A DNA stretch of 64,000 bases from Sphingomonas cannabina (GCF_021391395.1 NZ_CP090059.1:2527001-2591000), one strand, 5' to 3'; positions 31,677 to 39,762 are shown, numbered from the stretch's first letter. Program-made: numbers and translations. The notes: generated by a model not told the origin, from the sequence alone.

Positions 31677-32854
31677 GCCCCGAACAGCGATTTGAACCCG
31701 GCCCAGACGCGGCCGAAGAAGCCCGCCTCGCCGACGTCGCTGGCGGCGACCAGCGGCAGCGTCTGCGGACCGCCGTCCGGGGTCTGCACGACGAGGTCGG
31801 CGATGTGCTGGCCGGCCTTGATCGGCGCCTTGACCGGGCCGCTGTAGACCACTTTGGCGGTGACGTTGGGTGAGGTGCCCGCGGGCACGGTGATGGCGAG
31901 GTTGCGCGGGGCGACGAGGCCCACCTCGCCCGCGTCGCCGAGCTGAACCTCGGCGGTCGAGACCTGCTTGCCCTTGGCGACGAGCGGCTTCGAATTCCAG
32001 GCGCGGAAGCCCCAGTTCATGAACTTGACCGATTCGTCGATGCGCTGGTTGAAGCTGGTGAGCCCGGCGACGACCATGATCAGGCGGCGCCCGCCCTGCT
32101 CGGCCGAGCCGGTGAAGCCGTAGCCCGCCTCCTCGGTATGACCGGTCTTGAGGCCGTCGGCGCCCTGGACACGGCCCAGCAGCGGGTCGCGGTTGGCCTG
32201 GGTGATGTCGGCGCCGCTGCCCAGCGTCTTGCCCCAGGTGAAGCTCGGCAGCGAATAGTACTTCTTGTAGAGGTCGGGATGCTCCTCGATCGTCGCCTGG
32301 GCGACCTTGGCGAGGTCGCGCGCGGTCACATAGGTGACGCCGCCGTCGGGCCAGCCGTTGGAGGTGCCGAAGTGGCTGTTCTTGAGACCCAGCTCCTGCG
32401 CGCGCCGGTTCATCAGGTTGACGAAGGCTTCCTCGGTGCCCGAGATGCCCTCGGCCAGCACGACGCAGGCATCGTTGCCGGACAGGGTGACGATGCCCTT
32501 CAGCAGATTGTCGACGCTGACCTTCTCACCCGATGAGAGGAACATGGTCGAACCCGCTGCGGGACCGTGCCATTTCTGCCAGGTTTCCGGGCGCACGTCC
32601 ATCATCTGGTCGAGCTTCAGATCGCCCTTCTTGATAAGGTCGAAGGCGACCAGCACGGTCATCATCTTCGCCATCGATGCCGGCGGCATCCGGCGGTCGG
32701 CGTCCTTGGAGTAGAGCTCGGCGCCCGACGAGAGGTCGATCATATAGGCGACCGGCGCCGCGGTCTGGAACGGCGGGGCCGCGGCCACCGTCGGATAGGC
32801 GATCGCGACCGCGAGGACGGGGGCAACGGCGGCGGCGAGATAATTGCGGGTCAT
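31673..32854 (-). CDS. dacC: D-alanyl-D-alanine carboxypeptidase (PBP5/6 family)
   Basis: 393 aa from ATG 32854 (MTRNYLAAAVAPVL). Trims the terminal D-Ala of peptidoglycan stem peptides in the periplasm. A signal peptide ends near AYPTVAAA. The serine-protease/penicillin-binding motifs are all visible: SMAK (catalytic serine), SGN in LSGNDACV, and KTG in DGLKTGHTEE. The C-terminal PBP5-associated beta domain (about 290-370) and a terminal amphipathic stretch (VGEAGFFGRVWAGFKSLF) for membrane association follow. A family symbol is given, but dacA/dacF naming is equally possible. Confidence 0.93.
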   Translation of the reverse strand: MTRNYLAAAVAPVLAVAIAYPTVAAAPPFQTAAPVAYMIDLSSGAELYSKDADRRMPPASMAKMMTVLVAFDLIKKGDLKLDQMMDVRPETWQKWHGPAAGSTMFLSSGEKVSVDNLLKGIVTLSGNDACVVLAEGISGTEEAFVNLMNRRAQELGLKNSHFGTSNGWPDGGVTYVTARDLAKVAQATIEEHPDLYKKYYSLPSFTWGKTLGSGADITQANRDPLLGRVQGADGLKTGHTEEAGYGFTGSAEQGGRRLIMVVAGLTSFNQRIDESVKFMNWGFRAWNSKPLVAKGKQVSTAEVQLGDAGEVGLVAPRNLAITVPAGTSPNVTAKVVYSGPVKAPIKAGQHIADLVVQTPDGGPQTLPLVAASDVGEAGFFGRVWAGFKSLFGA

Positions 32855-32880
32855 GGCACTCACTAACATAGGAGGGTGGA

Positions 32881-33732
32881 TCACTTCATGCGGACGACGC
32901 GTGCGTCCGGATAGCCCTGCCGCACCGCGGCGGCGCGGCCGCGACCGGCGGATTCGGCGTCGGGGAACGGGCCGAGGCGGACGCGGAACAGCGTGCCCGC
33001 GGGCTCGACGAGGCCGCCGATGCTGCTCGCCAGCGCGTCGGCACGGGCGCGGCTGGAGAGCGCGGCGACCTGGACGTAATAGCCGGCGATGTGGCGTGGC
33101 GCGGGTGCGGGCGCCTTGGCCGGGGCTTTCTTCGGCGGTGACGCCGGCTTTGGCGGTGGTGTGCGGGCCGGAGGCGGGCTCGGCGAAGCCGCGGGCGGCA
33201 CGGACGCGGTGGCGATAGGTGCCGTTGCACCCGGCGGCGGGCCGAGCCGCTTGCGCAGCGGGAGCAGCAGCGCCTTCGGGGCATCGCTGCGGCCCGACGC
33301 TGCTTGGCCAGCACTCAGCAGCGCAATGTCCTGCGGCGGCGGCGTCACGCGGCGCACGCGCACCGGCGCCGGATCCACGGCGATGCCGAGCGCCGACGCC
33401 GCGCCGGGCGACAGCAGCGCGAGACGATTGGGCGAACCGTTGCCGGTCACTACCGCGAGGACGGTCTTGCCGTTGTCGAGCGCGGTCACCTCGACATAGC
33501 TGCCGGGCGGCAGCGTCGAGCTCGCGATCGAGACGCCGCCGAGCTCTGCGAGACCGGCATAGCCGACCTCGTCATAGCGTACCTCACCAGGCTTGGCCTC
33601 GGACGAACCGCGCGGGCCGTCGCCCGGTGGTTCCTGGAAGGCTGCCGCGTCCTGCGGCTGCGCTTGGGCAACCGCCTGCCCCGTCCCGAGGACAAGCCCC
33701 GCCAGGGCCAGAAAGCTAGCGCACGATCTCAT
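32881..33732 (-). CDS. RlpA-like SPOR-domain protein with degenerate active site
   Basis: 283 aa. Signal peptide (residues 1-22), then a double-psi beta-barrel resembling RlpA (about 55-135, with GYAGLAE, STLPPGSYVEVTALDNGKTV and SPGAASALG), a proline/alanine-rich linker (about 165-210), and a C-terminal SPOR domain (about 213-283, GYYVQVAALSSRARADALA) that binds denuded septal glycan. In active RlpA transglycosylases the barrel has AHRTLP, DRGPF and DLS; here these read ASSTLP, GNGSPN and ALLS, so the catalytic His and Asp are gone. Probably a binding or scaffold protein at the septum. It overlaps mltB by 17 bases. Confidence 0.85.
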   Translation of the reverse strand: MRSCASFLALAGLVLGTGQAVAQAQPQDAAAFQEPPGDGPRGSSEAKPGEVRYDEVGYAGLAELGGVSIASSTLPPGSYVEVTALDNGKTVLAVVTGNGSPNRLALLSPGAASALGIAVDPAPVRVRRVTPPPQDIALLSAGQAASGRSDAPKALLLPLRKRLGPPPGATAPIATASVPPAASPSPPPARTPPPKPASPPKKAPAKAPAPAPRHIAGYYVQVAALSSRARADALASSIGGLVEPAGTLFRVRLGPFPDAESAGRGRAAAVRQGYPDARVVRMK

Positions 33733-34759
33733 CGGCGAGCAGCCCTACCGAAAGCGCGTAGAAATTCGAGCAATTATAATCGAGGATCACGCGATAATTG
33801 CCGGTGAGGAGATAGGCGGTGCGGCCCGGCCCGTCGGGCTCGAGCAGGGTCGCGAGCATATCGTCCGCCGGCCATCCCCTCCCCTGCGGCACCAGGCCGA
33901 GCGCGCGCCATTCGCGCATCGTCTTCCAGCGGCTGTGGCGCTCGTGGACTCGCGGGCAGCGCGGGCTGACCGTCGAGGTGCCGAGCGCGGCGCGGTTGAG
34001 GCTCCCGGGCACCGTCACCGCGAAGCCCCACGGCTGGCCGGGACGCCAGCCGGCATTCACGAAATAATTGGCGATCGAGGCGAGCGTGTCCGCCTCGCTG
34101 CTCCAGATGTCGGCCCGTCCGTCGCCGTCACCGTCGCGGGCGAGGCGAAGATAGACCGACGGCAGGAACTGCGGCCCGCCGAACGCGCCGGCCCAGCTGC
34201 CGATGAGGCGCGAGCGCGGGACGCCGCGGTCGATCATCTTGAGCGCGGCGATGAACTCGTCGGTGAAGAGCTGGCGGCGGCGCCCTTCATAGGCGAGCGT
34301 CGCCAGGCTGCGCGGCAGGTCGAAGCCGCCCATCACCCGGCCGTAATTGGTCTCGTGCCCCCAGATCGCGACCATGATCTGCTCGGGGACGCCGGTCTCC
34401 GCCTCGATGCGGGCGAGGCGGCCGCGCGAGCGCTGATAGGCGGCGCGGCCGGCGGTGATGCGCGCGGCGTCGACATGCTGCGCGCGATAGGGTGCGAAGG
34501 GCGGGATCGGCGCGTTGGGCGCGGCTTCCGGCTGGCCGCGGTCGAGCTGGATCACGCGCGGGTTGTAGGTCAGCGTCGGCGCGACCGAATCGAAGGTCGC
34601 GGGCGAGACGCCTTCGGCGATCGCCTTCGACCGGATCGATTGGAGAAAGGCCTGGAGCCCGGCATCATCCTGCGCGCTGGCCGGTCCTCCGGCAAGCGCT
34701 GCACAGGCGAGCGCGATGGTGAGACCCAGGTGACGCAGACGTACGCTTACCCCCGACAT
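33716..34759 (-). CDS. Lytic murein transglycosylase (MltB family)
   Basis: 347 aa from ATG 34759 (MSGVSVRLRHLG). Signal peptide to about ASA-QDD, so periplasmic. Cleaves peptidoglycan glycan strands with anhydro product. The catalytic glutamate lies in AIWGHETNYGR. GSWAGAFGGPQFLPSVYL and DGDGDGRADIWSS, NYFVNAGW match the SLT_2 fold. There is no lipobox, so it is a soluble form unlike E. coli MltB. It is the first gene of the long minus-strand run of wall, replication and tRNA functions. Confidence 0.93.
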   Translation of the reverse strand: MSGVSVRLRHLGLTIALACAALAGGPASAQDDAGLQAFLQSIRSKAIAEGVSPATFDSVAPTLTYNPRVIQLDRGQPEAAPNAPIPPFAPYRAQHVDAARITAGRAAYQRSRGRLARIEAETGVPEQIMVAIWGHETNYGRVMGGFDLPRSLATLAYEGRRRQLFTDEFIAALKMIDRGVPRSRLIGSWAGAFGGPQFLPSVYLRLARDGDGDGRADIWSSEADTLASIANYFVNAGWRPGQPWGFAVTVPGSLNRAALGTSTVSPRCPRVHERHSRWKTMREWRALGLVPQGRGWPADDMLATLLEPDGPGRTAYLLTGNYRVILDYNCSNFYALSVGLLADEIVR

Positions 34760-34859
34760 GCGGCATGTGTGCCACAGGCGGCGGGGCACGCGAAACCCCC
34801 AATCTCCCGCGACTTGCACAAATGCCCGCAGGGCCGGTAAGCGGGCGCACCGCTCGCGC
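34760..34859. other. Non-coding gap between mltB and the split tRNA-Ser
   Basis: A 100-base stretch with a short perfect palindrome (acatg cgg catgt) right at the mltB start. It must hold the promoter for the minus-strand mltB run and the promoter of the plus-strand tRNA-Ser; I cannot point to clear -35/-10 boxes. Confidence 0.4.
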
Positions 34860-34898
34860 GGAGAGGTGGCCGAGTGGTTTAAGGCAGCGGTCTTGAAA
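34860..34898 (+). pseudogene. 5' half of the native tRNA-Ser(UGA), interrupted in the anticodon loop
   Basis: The sequence from GGAGAGGTGGCCGAG to GGTCTTGAAA is the acceptor 5' strand, D arm, anticodon 5' stem and loop of a serine tRNA with anticodon TGA. It stops matching a tRNA after base 34898. The rest of the same tRNA is found at 36946-37006. Joined, the two give a perfect cloverleaf: acceptor GGAGAGG/CCTCTCC, anticodon stem GCGGT/ACCGC, a long variable arm and CCA. The gene has therefore been split by a 2.05 kb insertion and cannot yield a tRNA by ordinary processing. Confidence 0.93.
34889..34898 (+). other. attL core GGTCTTGAAA
   Basis: Ten bases identical to 36946-36955; flanking bases differ on both sides (c/t before, t/a after). 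The repeat covers the 3' end of the anticodon 5' stem plus the whole 7-base loop of tRNA-Ser(UGA). Duplication of exactly this core at both borders is the footprint of site-specific recombination. Confidence 0.85.
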
Positions 34899-35019
34899 TT
34901 CCCCGCGTAGGACGGCCAGAACCCGCAGAAATCTCAGGTTTTTATTCCCTTTCAGGTGCTTATGGAGCCGCAAGGTGCGCCAATGGCACCAACACACGTC
35001 AAATTATCCACAAGGGAAT

Positions 35020-35039
35020 AGGCACAAAAGTAGGCACAT
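35020..35039. repeat. Left copy of a 20-bp terminal direct repeat
   Basis: aggcacaaaagtaggcacat; the copy at 36839-36858 reads aggcacaaaaaggagcacat, 18 of 20 positions alike and in the same orientation. The left copy is itself two aggcaca units. Position just inside each border suggests binding sites for the recombinase (inference). Confidence 0.6.
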
Positions 35040-35044
35040 TGGCT

Positions 35045-35134
35045 TGGCGGGTGGAGTGGGATTCGAACCCACGAAACGCTTGCACGTTCGCCAGTTTTCA
35101 AGACTGGTGCCTTCAACCGCTCGGCCATCCACCC
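35045..35134 (-). tRNA. tRNA-Ser(UGA), complete, element-borne
   Basis: 90 bases including encoded CCA. Acceptor GGGTGGA/TCCACCC, D arm GCCGAGCGGTTGAAGGC, anticodon stem CCAGT/ACTGG with loop CTTGAAA (anticodon TGA), variable arm with AACG/CGTT stem, T arm GTGGG-TTCGAAT-CCCAC. It decodes UCA like the split native gene, but acceptor, anticodon stem and variable arm all differ, so it is not a local duplication. It lies inside the island in opposite orientation and is predicted to replace the lost host tRNA. Confidence 0.95.
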
Positions 35135-35204
35135 GGATGCGGCGTCCTAGTGACTCGAGTTCGGAAGCGCAATCATGCTACATATCGAGCAGCGAAGCGG
35201 GACC

Positions 35205-35978
35205 TCACTGGCCAACAACCAACAAACCGGATTTTTCTACATAGGCTTGCCCAGTCGGGAGAATTTGCGCCGTGGACGCCTTCTCGTCAAAATGTATCCA
35301 AGCTCTTTTGTGAAGGTCTCTGAGAACCTTACGCTTGAAATCGGTTCCGTTCTTGTATTCGACCCAAGCCTGCAACTGCGCCACTGCAACTTGCTTGCCC
35401 TCGGCGTAGAGCAAAATCAGCACCTTTTGACCCGCCGTTTTGGCTGGCTCGAGCACCCGGCGCATGTCCCCGCTAGACCAAACCATATGAAAGGTCCGAG
35501 CAGTTACCGCTTCCACGACTGCATGGGAATCGGTCAAGGCGAGTTGAGAATAGTTGCGAACCAGTTCGCCCATCACCCATTTCATGCCGCGGAGGAATAC
35601 CTCCGCATCCATGTGGTTGGGGCTCACCTCTGCTGAAACATGACCAATGGCCCGATTATTTCGAAGTTCGTAGAGCGCCGCTAAGATCTTCGGCACTTGC
35701 ATACAGAGCGACCGGCCCTTTGTGCCATTATGCTGCTCCAAATCTCGACACGCCTGCGGAAAATTCACTGGTTTGGATGGCGTCGCGGCATAACTCCCGG
35801 TCGCATGCCCGGCACATATGCAATATGCGATCTCGCAGAACTTCCCGGCTTTGAGGCCAACCTTTTCCCAATCAGCGGCCCGGTATTCGTCAAGCGCCTG
35901 CTCGAACTCTTCGATTAGAGGATCACGCAAGCCCTGAGGGATCGCCTTTAGGGTGTCTTGGAGGCTAGGAAGGCTCAA
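35205..35978 (-). CDS. HEPN-like / winged-helix protein on the tRNA island
   Basis: 257 aa, no named family recognised. The N-terminal half (about 20-142) is all-helical, with the R-x6-H pattern LRNNRAIGHVSAEV (R106, N107, H113) typical of HEPN ribonuclease or nucleotide-modifying domains in abortive-infection and toxin proteins. The C-terminal part (about 180-250, AGQKVLILLYAEGKQVAVAQ ... LPTGQAYVEK) reads as a winged helix. There is no signal peptide or membrane helix. It lies three bases downstream of the partner gene, so they form an operon. GC is lower than the chromosome. A defence or toxin-like role is inference from the motif and mobile context. Confidence 0.72.
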   Translation of the reverse strand: MSLPSLQDTLKAIPQGLRDPLIEEFEQALDEYRAADWEKVGLKAGKFCEIAYCICAGHATGSYAATPSKPVNFPQACRDLEQHNGTKGRSLCMQVPKILAALYELRNNRAIGHVSAEVSPNHMDAEVFLRGMKWVMGELVRNYSQLALTDSHAVVEAVTARTFHMVWSSGDMRRVLEPAKTAGQKVLILLYAEGKQVAVAQLQAWVEYKNGTDFKRKVLRDLHKRAWIHFDEKASTAQILPTGQAYVEKSGLLVVGQ

Positions 35979-35981
35979 ACG

Positions 35982-36452
35982 TCAGTCTCTATCCCAGAAA
36001 TACTTGAAGGGGCCTGAGCCCTCTTTGGTCCTTTGAAGCAACCCCCTCGTGAAAAGGGATTCACCGGCTGCGGCTACCTGATTTGACTTGTGAGTAAATC
36101 CCTTTTCCGCCAGCCCGGCTACGATATCGCTCCCGCCGCGTTTAGTCTTAAAGAATCCCTCTTCCTTTAGCGCCAAAATTCTATCTGCGCAGCTATGTCC
36201 TTTGGGTGCAACGCTGCGCTTACGCTTGGTTTTGGATTTTCCACTGCCGCCATTTTCTTCGGGAATCTCTTCATCTGGACCAGCGGCGGCTTCGCCGGGA
36301 GGCTGCACATCGCTATTTTTCGGGGGGCTGCTTCCAAAGCCGGCTTCCTCAAGCAGGGGAAACAGCTTCGCAAGAAGTCCTTCTACGAAATCCTTCTCCC
36401 CTTCAATCTCGACCACGCCAGCAGGCGCATCAATATGAACCCTATTTGTCAT
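35982..36452 (-). CDS. Winged-helix-like partner protein on the tRNA island
   Basis: 156 aa, unrecognised. Three parts: an N-terminal strand-helix module (about 1-40, VHIDAPAGVVEIEGEKDFVE); an acidic, Pro/Gly-rich linker (40-70) ending in a basic patch (KSKTKRKRS); and a C-terminal domain (about 85-156, CADRILALKEEGFFKTKR ... GPFKYFWDRD) with the look of a winged helix. The ATG at 36452 has a strong gggaggg site. It is translated before the HEPN-like gene with a three-base gap, so it could be a neutralising, regulatory or targeting partner (inference). Confidence 0.68.
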   Translation of the reverse strand: MTNRVHIDAPAGVVEIEGEKDFVEGLLAKLFPLLEEAGFGSSPPKNSDVQPPGEAAAGPDEEIPEENGGSGKSKTKRKRSVAPKGHSCADRILALKEEGFFKTKRGGSDIVAGLAEKGFTHKSNQVAAAGESLFTRGLLQRTKEGSGPFKYFWDRD

Positions 36453-36945
36453 TCGGTCCCTCCCGGATGGGTATGTCCTTCATCCTCACGAGAGTTGCCC
36501 TACCAATCAAGAGCTTTCAGAGCCTCAGTGCGATGTTGGTTTTCGAGTACATACCTCGCGATCGCGCTGGACTGTTTCATTCCAAGGTGGACTACTTGCG
36601 CCTAAGCCGCCCGTTAATATCACCCCAAACGGTTTCTATGACCGCTGCGCTAGCTCATTCGCGAGGAGTAGGCACAGTCTCGGCTGACGACGATGCGGGG
36701 GAGCTCAGGTGCATTTATCGCTTTGATATTTACAGACTTATCTTGGAGCGAGGCTCCACTGGACGCTGCAATCATGTCGAGCATTATGCCGATATGGCCT
36801 AGCGACCTGGTCGATAGCGGTACGGCAACCCCATTGGGAGGCACAAAAAGGAGCACATACCCACACCGGTTTACGGCAAACCACCGGGGTATTTGTGCTT
36901 TTCTCTGAGAAATTTACCCGAAACTTTTTGCGAAAACCACTGTAT
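36453..36945. other. Gene-poor right part of the island (possible decayed coding)
   Basis: 493 bases with no intact gene. Minus-strand reading shows protein-like but broken runs: a 68-aa stretch at 36650-36856 that ends in a stop, and a 26-codon ORF (MKQSSAIARYVLENQ...) between about 36505 and 36582 in another frame. They may be the wreck of a gene, possibly the missing recombinase, but I see no catalytic signature. The promoter of the two-gene operon should also be here. Confidence 0.4.
36839..36858. repeat. Right copy of the 20-bp terminal direct repeat
   Basis: aggcacaaaaaggagcacat, direct-orientation partner of 35020-35039 (18 of 20 bases alike). It sits 87 bases inside the right core. 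Confidence 0.6.
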
Positions 36946-37006
<61 letters not shown>

Positions 37007-37152
37007 CCTGCCTTCCGCAGTCGGGCAACTTATGCGGTTCCGCCGGGCCTTGAAACGCGACGTCCGATCCCGACCTGACAGGCGGCCGGCGGGGTGCCAC
37101 ACCGGGCCCGCGGCGCGAGGACGCGAGCATGTTTGCGAAAGGGAGCGAGCCG
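37007..37152. other. Intergenic region upstream of poxB
   Basis: 146 bases; no gene recognised. It should carry the poxB promoter. An in-frame ATG at 37129 would extend PoxB by eight residues. Confidence 0.4.
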
Positions 37153-38886
37153 ATGGCCCAGACGGTTGCCGACCAGTTCATCGAGGCGCTCGCCGCGGCG
37201 GGGATCAAGCGCATCTACGGCATCGTCGGGGACAGCCTCAACGGACTCACCGATGCGGTCCGGCGTCGCGATGACATCGAATGGCTCCATGTCCGGCACG
37301 AGGAGGTCGCGGCGTTCGCGGCGGGCGCCGAGGCGCATCTGACCGGCAGCATCGCCGTGTGCGCCGGCAGCTGCGGGCCGGGCAACCTGCATCTCATCAA
37401 CGGGCTGTTCGACTGCCACCGCTCGCGCGTGCCGGTGCTGGCGATCGCGGCGCATATCCCCTCCCCCGAGATCGGGTCGGGCTATTTCCAGGAGACGCAT
37501 CCGCAGAGCCTCTTCCAGGAGTGCAGCCATTATTGCGAACTGGTCTCCAGCCCCGCGCAGATGCCGCGCGTCCTGGAGATCGCGATCCGCGAGGCGGTGG
37601 GGAAGCAGGGCGTGTCGGTGGTGGTCATCCCCGGCGATGTCGCGCTTGCACCGGCGCAGGAGGCGACGGCGCCCTCGACGATCGACCTGCGGCCGAGGAC
37701 GCCGGTCGTCACGCCGCGGGAAGAAGACCTCCAGGCGCTCGCCGACCTGCTCAACGGGGCGAAACGCGTAACGCTCTTCTGCGGCGGTGGCTGCGCCGGT
37801 GCCCATGACGAGCTGCTCGCGCTCGGCGACGTACTCAAGGCGCCGATGGTCCACACTATCCGCGGCAAGGAGCATGTCGAGTGGGACAATCCCCATGACG
37901 TCGGGATGACGGGGCTGATCGGATTCTCCTCCGGCTATTATGCGATGAACGATTGCGACGTCCTGCTGCTGCTCGGCGCTGATTTTCCCTATCGGCAATT
38001 CTATCCGGCGGCGGGCACGCGGATCGCACAGGTCGACATCCGGCCGGAGAATCTGGGCCGCCGCGCGCCGATCGAGCTCGGCGTGGTCGGCGACGTCCGC
38101 GCGACGATCGCCGCGCTCCTGCCGCTGCTGCGGGAGAAGGCCGACGGCGCGTATCTGGACAAGGCGCGCGATCATTATGCCAAGGCGCGGCAGGCGCTCG
38201 ACGCGCTCGCCGACGGCTCCTCCGGGCGCAAGCCGATCCATCCGCAGCAGGTGGCCAAGGCGATCAGCGACCTCGCCGCGGATGATGCCGTCTTCACCTG
38301 CGACGTCGGGCTGCCGACCGTGTGGGCGGCACGCTACCTTGCCATGAACGGCAAGCGGCGGCTGCTCGGGTCCTTCTGGCACGGGTCGATGGCCAATGCG
38401 CTGGCGCAGGCGATCGGTGCCCAGGCGACGTTCCCGGAGCGGCAGGTGATCTCGCTCTCGGGAGACGGCGGCTTCACCATGCTGATGGGCGATTTCATCA
38501 GCCTGGCGCAGCTCGGGCTGCCGGTGAAGGTGGTGGTGTTCAACAATGGCTCGCTCGGCTTCGTCGAACTCGAGCAGAAATCCACGGGGTTCCTGGATTT
38601 CGGCGTGGAGCTGCAGAACCCCAATTTCGCCGCCATGGCCGAAGCCGCGGGCATCCGCGGGATCCGGCTGGAGGATCCGGGCGAAGTAACCTCTGGCATC
38701 CGCGCCGCGATGGAGCATGACGGTCCGGTGCTGGTCGATGCTCTCGTCAATCGCCAGGAGCTTGCGATGCCGCCGAAGATCACCGCGGCGATGGCGCAGG
38801 GATTCACGCTCTACATGGTGAAGGCGGTGCTGAACGGCCGCGTCGACGAGGTGCTCGACATCGCCCGCACCAACCTGTGGAGGTGA
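37153..38886 (+). CDS. poxB: Pyruvate dehydrogenase (quinone), PoxB-like ThDP enzyme
   Basis: 577 aa from ATG 37153 (MAQTVADQF), preceded by gggag. Thiamine-diphosphate enzyme that oxidises pyruvate to acetate and CO2, passing electrons via FAD to membrane quinone. Order: ThDP Pyr domain (about 1-175, with the catalytic glutamate in [15 protein letters not shown]), central FAD domain (about 190-335), PP domain with the ThDP/Mg motif [17 protein letters not shown] and [10 protein letters not shown]. The C-terminal tail resembles the E. coli lipid-activation segment only weakly. Monocistronic; convergent with the next gene, one base apart. Confidence 0.93.
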   Translation: MAQTVADQFIEALAAAGIKRIYGIVGDSLNGLTDAVRRRDDIEWLHVRHEEVAAFAAGAEAHLTGSIAVCAGSCGPGNLHLINGLFDCHRSRVPVLAIAAHIPSPEIGSGYFQETHPQSLFQECSHYCELVSSPAQMPRVLEIAIREAVGKQGVSVVVIPGDVALAPAQEATAPSTIDLRPRTPVVTPREEDLQALADLLNGAKRVTLFCGGGCAGAHDELLALGDVLKAPMVHTIRGKEHVEWDNPHDVGMTGLIGFSSGYYAMNDCDVLLLLGADFPYRQFYPAAGTRIAQVDIRPENLGRRAPIELGVVGDVRATIAALLPLLREKADGAYLDKARDHYAKARQALDALADGSSGRKPIHPQQVAKAISDLAADDAVFTCDVGLPTVWAARYLAMNGKRRLLGSFWHGSMANALAQAIGAQATFPERQVISLSGDGGFTMLMGDFISLAQLGLPVKVVVFNNGSLGFVELEQKSTGFLDFGVELQNPNFAAMAEAAGIRGIRLEDPGEVTSGIRAAMEHDGPVLVDALVNRQELAMPPKITAAMAQGFTLYMVKAVLNGRVDEVLDIARTNLWR

Positions 38887-38887
38887 T

Positions 38888-39328
38888 TCAGCGCTCGATC
38901 ACCCGGTCGACCATGCCAGCGATGCCGCCGTTTACGCCGAGATCGCTCGAAGCGACGCCGCCGGCGTCGCCGACGAGACGCAGCGTCAGCCTGGCGTCGA
39001 GCGGGCTGCCGCCGCGGGACTGACGTGCGGGCGAATCAAGGCGGAGGGCGCGGACGCTCGCGGTTTCGACCGGCTCGAAGGATCGCTCGAAGCGTTCGCG
39101 CCGGACGGTGGAGCGAAGCGTTTGCGGACGCTTCGTCAGGTCGGGCATGTCGGTGGCGGCGACGGGGATGAAGGCCATGCGCCTCGCGAGGGAGCGCGAT
39201 ACGGGGGCGCGGACGGTGGAACCGGATGTGGCGACCGTCCGGTTCTTCAGCGCCACGCGCTCGCCCTGCGACGAGGCAGGCGCCGTGAGCATGACTGCGA
39301 TGATCCCGGACAGGGTGCAAACCAGCAT
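38888..39328 (-). CDS. Hypothetical secreted protein
   Basis: 146 aa, unrecognised. The N-terminus (MLVCTLSGIIAVMLTAPASSQG) is a signal peptide with cleavage near residue 20; C4 is not in a lipobox. The mature part is basic in its first half (many R) and ends in GVNGGIAGMVDRVIER. A gggag ribosome-binding site precedes the ATG. There is no obvious link to the neighbours; poxB converges on it and rpmE is 127 bases upstream in the same direction. Confidence 0.65.
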   Translation of the reverse strand: MLVCTLSGIIAVMLTAPASSQGERVALKNRTVATSGSTVRAPVSRSLARRMAFIPVAATDMPDLTKRPQTLRSTVRRERFERSFEPVETASVRALRLDSPARQSRGGSPLDARLTLRLVGDAGGVASSDLGVNGGIAGMVDRVIER

Positions 39329-39410
39329 TCACCGCTCCCTTCAGGTGAACGGTATAATGCTGACGCAAGTCTTTCGATCCCGCAAGTCCTTAAACGGCCG
39401 CGGATTTTTG

Positions 39411-39445
39411 TCGCCGCCGCGAACCGGCTCCGGTCCGCGGCGGAA
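39411..39445. other. GC-rich hairpin downstream of rpmE
   Basis: ccgccgcg and cgcggcgg arms with an inner ccgg/ccgg pairing, starting about 10 bases past the rpmE stop. No T-tract follows on the minus strand, so it may be an mRNA 3'-end stabiliser rather than an intrinsic terminator. Confidence 0.4.
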
Positions 39446-39455
39446 TGATGGATGC

Positions 39456-39686
39456 TTACTTCTTGCCGAGGCTGAGGCCGCCGAAGCGCTTGTTGAAGCG
39501 CGCGACCTGGCCGCCCGCGTCGAGGAGCTGCTTGGAACCGCCGGTCCACGCCGGGTGCGCAAGCGGATCGATGTCGAGCTGCATCGTGTCGCCTTCCTTG
39601 CCCCAGGTGGAGCGGGTCTCGAACACGGTGCCGTCGGTCATCTGCACCTTGATCATGTGGTAATCGGGGTGGGTATCTTTCTTCAC
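39456..39686 (-). CDS. rpmE: 50S ribosomal protein L31
   Basis: 76 aa, usual size for alphaproteobacterial L31. Opening [19 protein letters not shown] and the C-terminal [14 protein letters not shown] are diagnostic. It lacks the zinc-ribbon cysteines, so it is the zinc-independent (C-) type. The start is GTG. It lies downstream of fabZ but behind a terminator hairpin, so it probably has its own promoter. Confidence 0.95.
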   Translation of the reverse strand: MKKDTHPDYHMIKVQMTDGTVFETRSTWGKEGDTMQLDIDPLAHPAWTGGSKQLLDAGGQVARFNKRFGGLSLGKK

Positions 39687-39727
39687 GTCACTCTAGCTCC
39701 TGTCGGCGGCTGGTTTCCGACCAGCCA

Positions 39728-39762
39728 AAAAGGAAGGCGCGCCCCTACATGGGAGCGCGCCC
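39728..39762 (-). terminator. Rho-independent terminator after fabZ
   Basis: On the minus strand a stem GGCGCGC/GCGCGCC, extended by three CCC/GGG pairs with one bulge, is followed directly by TTCCTTTTT. It lies 23 bases past the fabZ stop and ends the rpsB-to-fabZ region before rpmE. Confidence 0.7.

Noticed and set aside
35045..35134. The inner tRNA-Ser as a simple tandem duplicate of the native tRNA
   Set aside because: Acceptor stem, anticodon stem and the whole variable arm differ from the split native tRNA, so it is of separate origin.
34899..36945. A self-splicing intron inside tRNA-Ser
   Set aside because: Introns do not duplicate target bases, yet a 10-bp repeat flanks this insert; no group I or II core was recognised; and the insert carries its own functional tRNA-Ser(UGA), which would be needless if the split gene were spliced.
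37129..37152. Earlier ATG for poxB (MFAKGSEP...)
   Set aside because: Possible, but the stronger ribosome-binding site and the family N-terminus (AQTVADQF) favour 37153; recorded as an alternative.
39345..39365. tataat box on the plus strand as a promoter
   Set aside because: No suitably spaced -35 and no plus-strand gene follows; it lies upstream of a minus-strand gene.
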